Below, one piece after another: positions 14,608 through 16,676 of a stretch of DNA of 16,676 nucleotides (within the stretch, counting starts at the first letter, position 1; every line of letters begins with the position of its first letter). The notes beneath the pieces are model-generated. The model made no database searches. It was given only the letters and a program-made list of their open reading frames with translations, and had not been told where the DNA came from. Position numbers and translations under genes: made by a program. Origin of the DNA: DATFQE01 sp035264445 (GTDB taxonomy: Bacteria; Actinomycetota; Thermoleophilia; Gaiellales; Gaiellaceae); NCBI GenBank assembly GCA_035264445.1, contig DATFQE010000166.1, positions 1-16,676 on the forward strand, written 5' to 3'.

Positions 14608-15488
14608 ACCGGGATCCTCGCCGCGCTGACGGCGGGCGTCAGCTCGATCCCCGGAACGCCGGGATCGGCGACCTCGGCCGGATGCATCAGGTGCGCCAGC
14701 TGGCGCGCGCCCTCGACGACGCGCGGCGCCGGGCGCGCGTAGTAAGCGTTCGCGTCGACGGCCACGACGCGCGGCGCGACGTCGGTCGGGAACGGCTCCC
14801 GGGCGGCGCGCTCGGAGGCGTACCCGCAAGGAGCCAGCACGAGCAGGTCGGGTTGCGCGGCGCGCACCGCGTCCCAGTCGACGGGGAGGGAATGCTCGCC
14901 CGCCGTGCCGAGCACGTTTTCTCCACCGGCAACGTCGACGAGCTCCGGGATCCAGTGGCCCGGGGCGTACGGTGGGTCGACCCACTCGGCCACGAAGACC
15001 CGGGGCCGCGCAAGGCCGCGGGTGGCGCCGCGCACGGCTTCGATTTCGTCGCGCATCCTCGCCGCGCGGTCGCGACCACGCTCGGCCACGCCCAGCGCCT
15101 CGCCGACGCGCTCGACGGACACGGCGATCTCCTCGAGCGTGCGCGGATCGAGCGACAGTGTCGGCACGTCGAGCGCGCAGAGCTCGCCGCTCGCAACGGC
15201 GCAGACCGCGCAGAGATCCTGGGTCAGCACGAGGTCGGGCCGGACCTCGTCGAGCACGCCCTCGTCGACGGCGTAGAGCGAGCGGCCGCCCGACACGGCG
15301 TCCCGCACAACGTCGTCGACCTCCCGCGAGGACAGCGACGCGGTGTCGACGCGCGCCCGGCTCACGACGGGCAGGTTGCGCACCGCAGCAGGCCAGTCGC
15401 ATTCCTCGGAGCGGCCGACGAGCAGCTCCAGGCAGTCCAGCTCGGCGACGATCTCGGTCGCGCTGGGCAGGAGCGAGACGACTCGCAC
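14562..15488 (-). CDS. BtuF-like cobalamin-binding periplasmic-type protein without signal peptide
   Basis: A 308-residue protein of the ABC transporter substrate-binding fold (BtuF/FepB superfamily, COG0614). It begins VRVVSLLPSATEIVAELD, followed by LLVGRSEECDWP, the hallmark start of the signal-less cobalamin-binding branch. Other landmarks are VDEGVLDEVRPDLVLTQDLC near 90-110, FVAEWVDPPYAPGHW and PEL-type motifs, and VVAVDANAYYARPAPRVVEGA near the end. It lacks a signal peptide and no BtuCD permease is in the window. Its role may therefore be intracellular corrinoid binding, or transport together with a distant permease. GTG 15488 is chosen because the family's first strand starts there, with GGGGAGG just 2 bases upstream; a longer ORF upstream looks like shadow coding. 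It overlaps the NlpC gene 3' end and diverges from the HExxH gene 41 bases away. Confidence 0.83.
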   Translation of the reverse strand: MRVVSLLPSATEIVAELDCLELLVGRSEECDWPAAVRNLPVVSRARVDTASLSSREVDDVVRDAVSGGRSLYAVDEGVLDEVRPDLVLTQDLCAVCAVASGELCALDVPTLSLDPRTLEEIAVSVERVGEALGVAERGRDRAARMRDEIEAVRGATRGLARPRVFVAEWVDPPYAPGHWIPELVDVAGGENVLGTAGEHSLPVDWDAVRAAQPDLLVLAPCGYASERAAREPFPTDVAPRVVAVDANAYYARPAPRVVEGARQLAHLMHPAEVADPGVPGIELTPAVSAARIPVYARGTRRTAIRPRS

Positions 15489-15529
15489 GGCCTCCCCAGC
15501 GTACCGAGCGGCCCAGCTACCGTCGCTCC
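15489..15529. promoter_or_regulatory. Very short divergent promoter region (41 bases)
   Basis: The BtuF-like gene (- strand, GTG at 15488) and the HExxH gene (+ strand, GTG at 15530) start only 41 bases apart. Both promoters must overlap here or lie inside the opposing gene. GGGGAGG near 15490-15496 (minus strand) is the ribosome site of the BtuF-like gene; the plus gene has none visible. A B12 riboswitch would not fit in this space and none is seen. Confidence 0.4.
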
Positions 15530-16498
15530 GTGGCACCCTCGACGCTACTTCGGCTCGGGCTGATCGGGTTCGTCGTCGTCTGGCTGTTCGGGCCGGACGT
15601 CGTGCGCTCGACCGTGCCCATCTGGCTGGCGTTCGTCGTCGCGCTCGGCCTCGAGCTTCAGTTCTTCGTCGGCGCGCTTCGCTCGTCTCCCCGGCCGCGG
15701 CCGGATCGAACACCTCAGGCCGCCGACCGCGCGCGCTTCGGCTACGCCGAGGAGCCGGCCGAGCTGTTCCTCGTCCGGGAGCAGGGCGAAGAGGTCTGGG
15801 TGCCGTACTCCGGGGAGTCGGACGAGGAGCTCGACGAGCTGATCGCCGCCGAGCGCGAGCGGCCGGAGTGGGAGCCGGCGCCGGTCGAGGCCGAGGGCGC
15901 GCTCCCGCCCGCCCTGCGCGGACTGCTCGTCGGCCTCGCCGTCATCGGCGGCCTGGCCCTCCTTCTCTGGTACGTCGACAGCCATACCGGCTGGGACTCC
16001 ATCTCCGCGAAAACGCGCGCCAAGGCGACGCAGCGCTTCTCGCGCGAGGCATCACGGATCGCCGGGAAGCCGGTCACGATCCGCTGCGACGAGGCGGGGA
16101 AGGTCGTCGGTGCTGTCCAGCACGCCGACGGCGTCGCCCTTGTGGGCGGCGACGTCGCCTACCTGACGCCGCAGCGCTGCTTCGACCTCTACCGTCTGGC
16201 CTTCGACGGTGAGATCACGTCGAACCGCACGGCGCGCGCTGTCGCCGTGCTCGCGCACGAGTCGTGGCATCTGCGCGGGGAACGCGACGAAGGAACGACC
16301 GAGTGCTACGCGCTGCAGTCCGGCGTCGACCTCGGGCGGAGCTTCGGGCTCTCCGCGAACACCGCGCGCCAGATGATGCGCCAGCAGCTGACCGAGAACG
16401 CCCTCCACGCCGGGGGCAGCGGCGACTACCTCGTGCCGCCGGAATGCCACGACGGCGGCGAGCTGGACCTCGACCGGCGCAGCTCCCGCTTCCCCTAA
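15530..16498 (+). CDS. Three-TM membrane protein with HExxH putative metalloprotease site
   Basis: A 322-residue protein I do not recognise as a named family. Two hydrophobic segments (about 5-22 and 27-46) are followed by a charged, acidic region (about 50-125, Glu-rich with GESDEELDEL) and a third TM helix (about 129-150). The C-terminal domain (about 155-322) has HESWH at 243-247, followed by LRGERDEGTTECYALQ. This fits HExxH zinc-metalloprotease sites; Asp253 falls at the metzincin-like HExxHxxGxxD position and Glu258 is another candidate third ligand. Four Cys (IRCDE, QRCFD, TECYA, PECHD) suggest disulfides, so this part may face outside. GTG 15530 has no ribosome site, so a leaderless start is possible. 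The neighbouring BtuF-like gene is divergent and does not reveal the role. Proteolysis itself is an inference. Confidence 0.7.
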   Translation: MAPSTLLRLGLIGFVVVWLFGPDVVRSTVPIWLAFVVALGLELQFFVGALRSSPRPRPDRTPQAADRARFGYAEEPAELFLVREQGEEVWVPYSGESDEELDELIAAERERPEWEPAPVEAEGALPPALRGLLVGLAVIGGLALLLWYVDSHTGWDSISAKTRAKATQRFSREASRIAGKPVTIRCDEAGKVVGAVQHADGVALVGGDVAYLTPQRCFDLYRLAFDGEITSNRTARAVAVLAHESWHLRGERDEGTTECYALQSGVDLGRSFGLSANTARQMMRQQLTENALHAGGSGDYLVPPECHDGGELDLDRRSSRFP

Positions 16499-16554
16499 AC
16501 AGGTCGGCTTGGCGCAAATCGGCGCCTAGTCCGCGGCGGGGTTGCAACCGCTTC

Positions 16555-16606
16555 GTCACGCTTTCGTGGCAAACCCGGCGCGCAGCTTCTGTGACGCTTC
16601 CGTGAC
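16555..16606. repeat. Two related dyad elements near the right edge
   Basis: GTCACGCTTTCGTGGC (16555-16570) and GTGACGCTTCCGTGAC (16591-16606) differ at only three of 16 positions, and their starts are 36 bases apart. Each is an imperfect palindrome (GTnACG...CGTnAC type). They lie in the gene-free last 178 bases, after the HExxH gene (16498) and possibly before a gene beyond the window. They could be tandem operators for that gene. The rest of 16499-16676 shows only a weak 5-bp hairpin (16511-16515 with 16522-16526). Confidence 0.4.
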
Positions 16607-16676
16607 ACGCCTGTTTCCCAGGCTGCCAGGGGCCCGGGTCACGCTGCGCAAAAGGCGGTCCGAAAGGGCTAGTCGT

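Noticed and set aside
15489..15529. Cobalamin riboswitch before the BtuF-like gene
   Set aside because: The gap is only 41 bases, and I see no B12-box-like element in it or in the opposing gene's 5' end.
15489..15713. N-terminal extension of the BtuF-like protein
   Set aside because: It is an Arg/Ala-rich sequence antisense to the HExxH gene; the family normally starts at the RVVSLLPSATE strand.
1..16676. tRNA, rRNA, CRISPR array, insertion sequence or phage integration site
   Set aside because: No cloverleaf, repeat-spacer array, transposase frame or terminal inverted repeat was seen. The only tandem repeats are protein-coding (RTX, FG-GAP, kelch).

Overview
The window is GC-rich throughout (about two thirds G+C by eye). 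Its genes follow high-GC codon use with GTG and TTG starts. Several typical actinobacterial families are present: PknB-like kinase, ECF41 sigma factor, cyclase-AAA-TPR regulator, and secreted propeller and RTX proteins. The best guess is a soil-type actinobacterium, perhaps class Thermoleophilia (Solirubrobacterales or Gaiellales). This is inferred from gene content and style, because no rRNA, tRNA or marker gene is present. I see no mobile element, CRISPR array or phage gene.

Layout, left to right. (1) The end of a secreted immune-inhibitor-A-like (M6) metalloprotease, followed by a terminator-like hairpin. (2) A two-gene + strand operon: an atypical SDR 'epimerase' and an ECF41 sigma factor (SigJ type). 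It is preceded by a close match to the published ECF41 promoter (TGTCACA, 16 nt, CGTC) and ends at a 14-bp bidirectional hairpin. (3) A small secreted Cys-containing protein (- strand), divergent from a membrane PH/SHOCT protein. (4) A secreted RTX-repeat protein, ending at a second bidirectional hairpin. (5) A - strand pair of secreted beta-propeller proteins, seven kelch repeats then seven FG-GAP repeats, coupled by an ATGA overlap. (6) Divergent from that pair, an FHA/winged-helix regulator overlapping a PknB-like membrane Ser/Thr kinase. (7) Convergent to the kinase, an alpha/beta hydrolase and a zinc-ribbon/class III cyclase/AAA/TPR regulator on the - strand. (8) A NlpC/P60 lipoprotein, a convergent BtuF-like cobalamin-binding protein, and a divergent three-TM protein with an HExxH site. 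The last 178 bases hold no gene but contain two related dyad elements.

How the parts may work together. The centre (about 6.9-10.3 kb) looks like a signalling module. A membrane kinase with an unrecognised outer domain could phosphorylate or be read by its overlapping FHA/winged-helix partner. That partner could control its own operon and the divergent secreted propeller pair through the 94-bp shared promoter region, which holds a perfect palindrome and 11-bp-spaced direct repeats. The left operon looks like a textbook self-activating ECF41 unit. These links rest on gene order, motifs and family knowledge; no experiment is implied. There are no long empty stretches; the longest gap between genes is about 270 bases (2869-3140).
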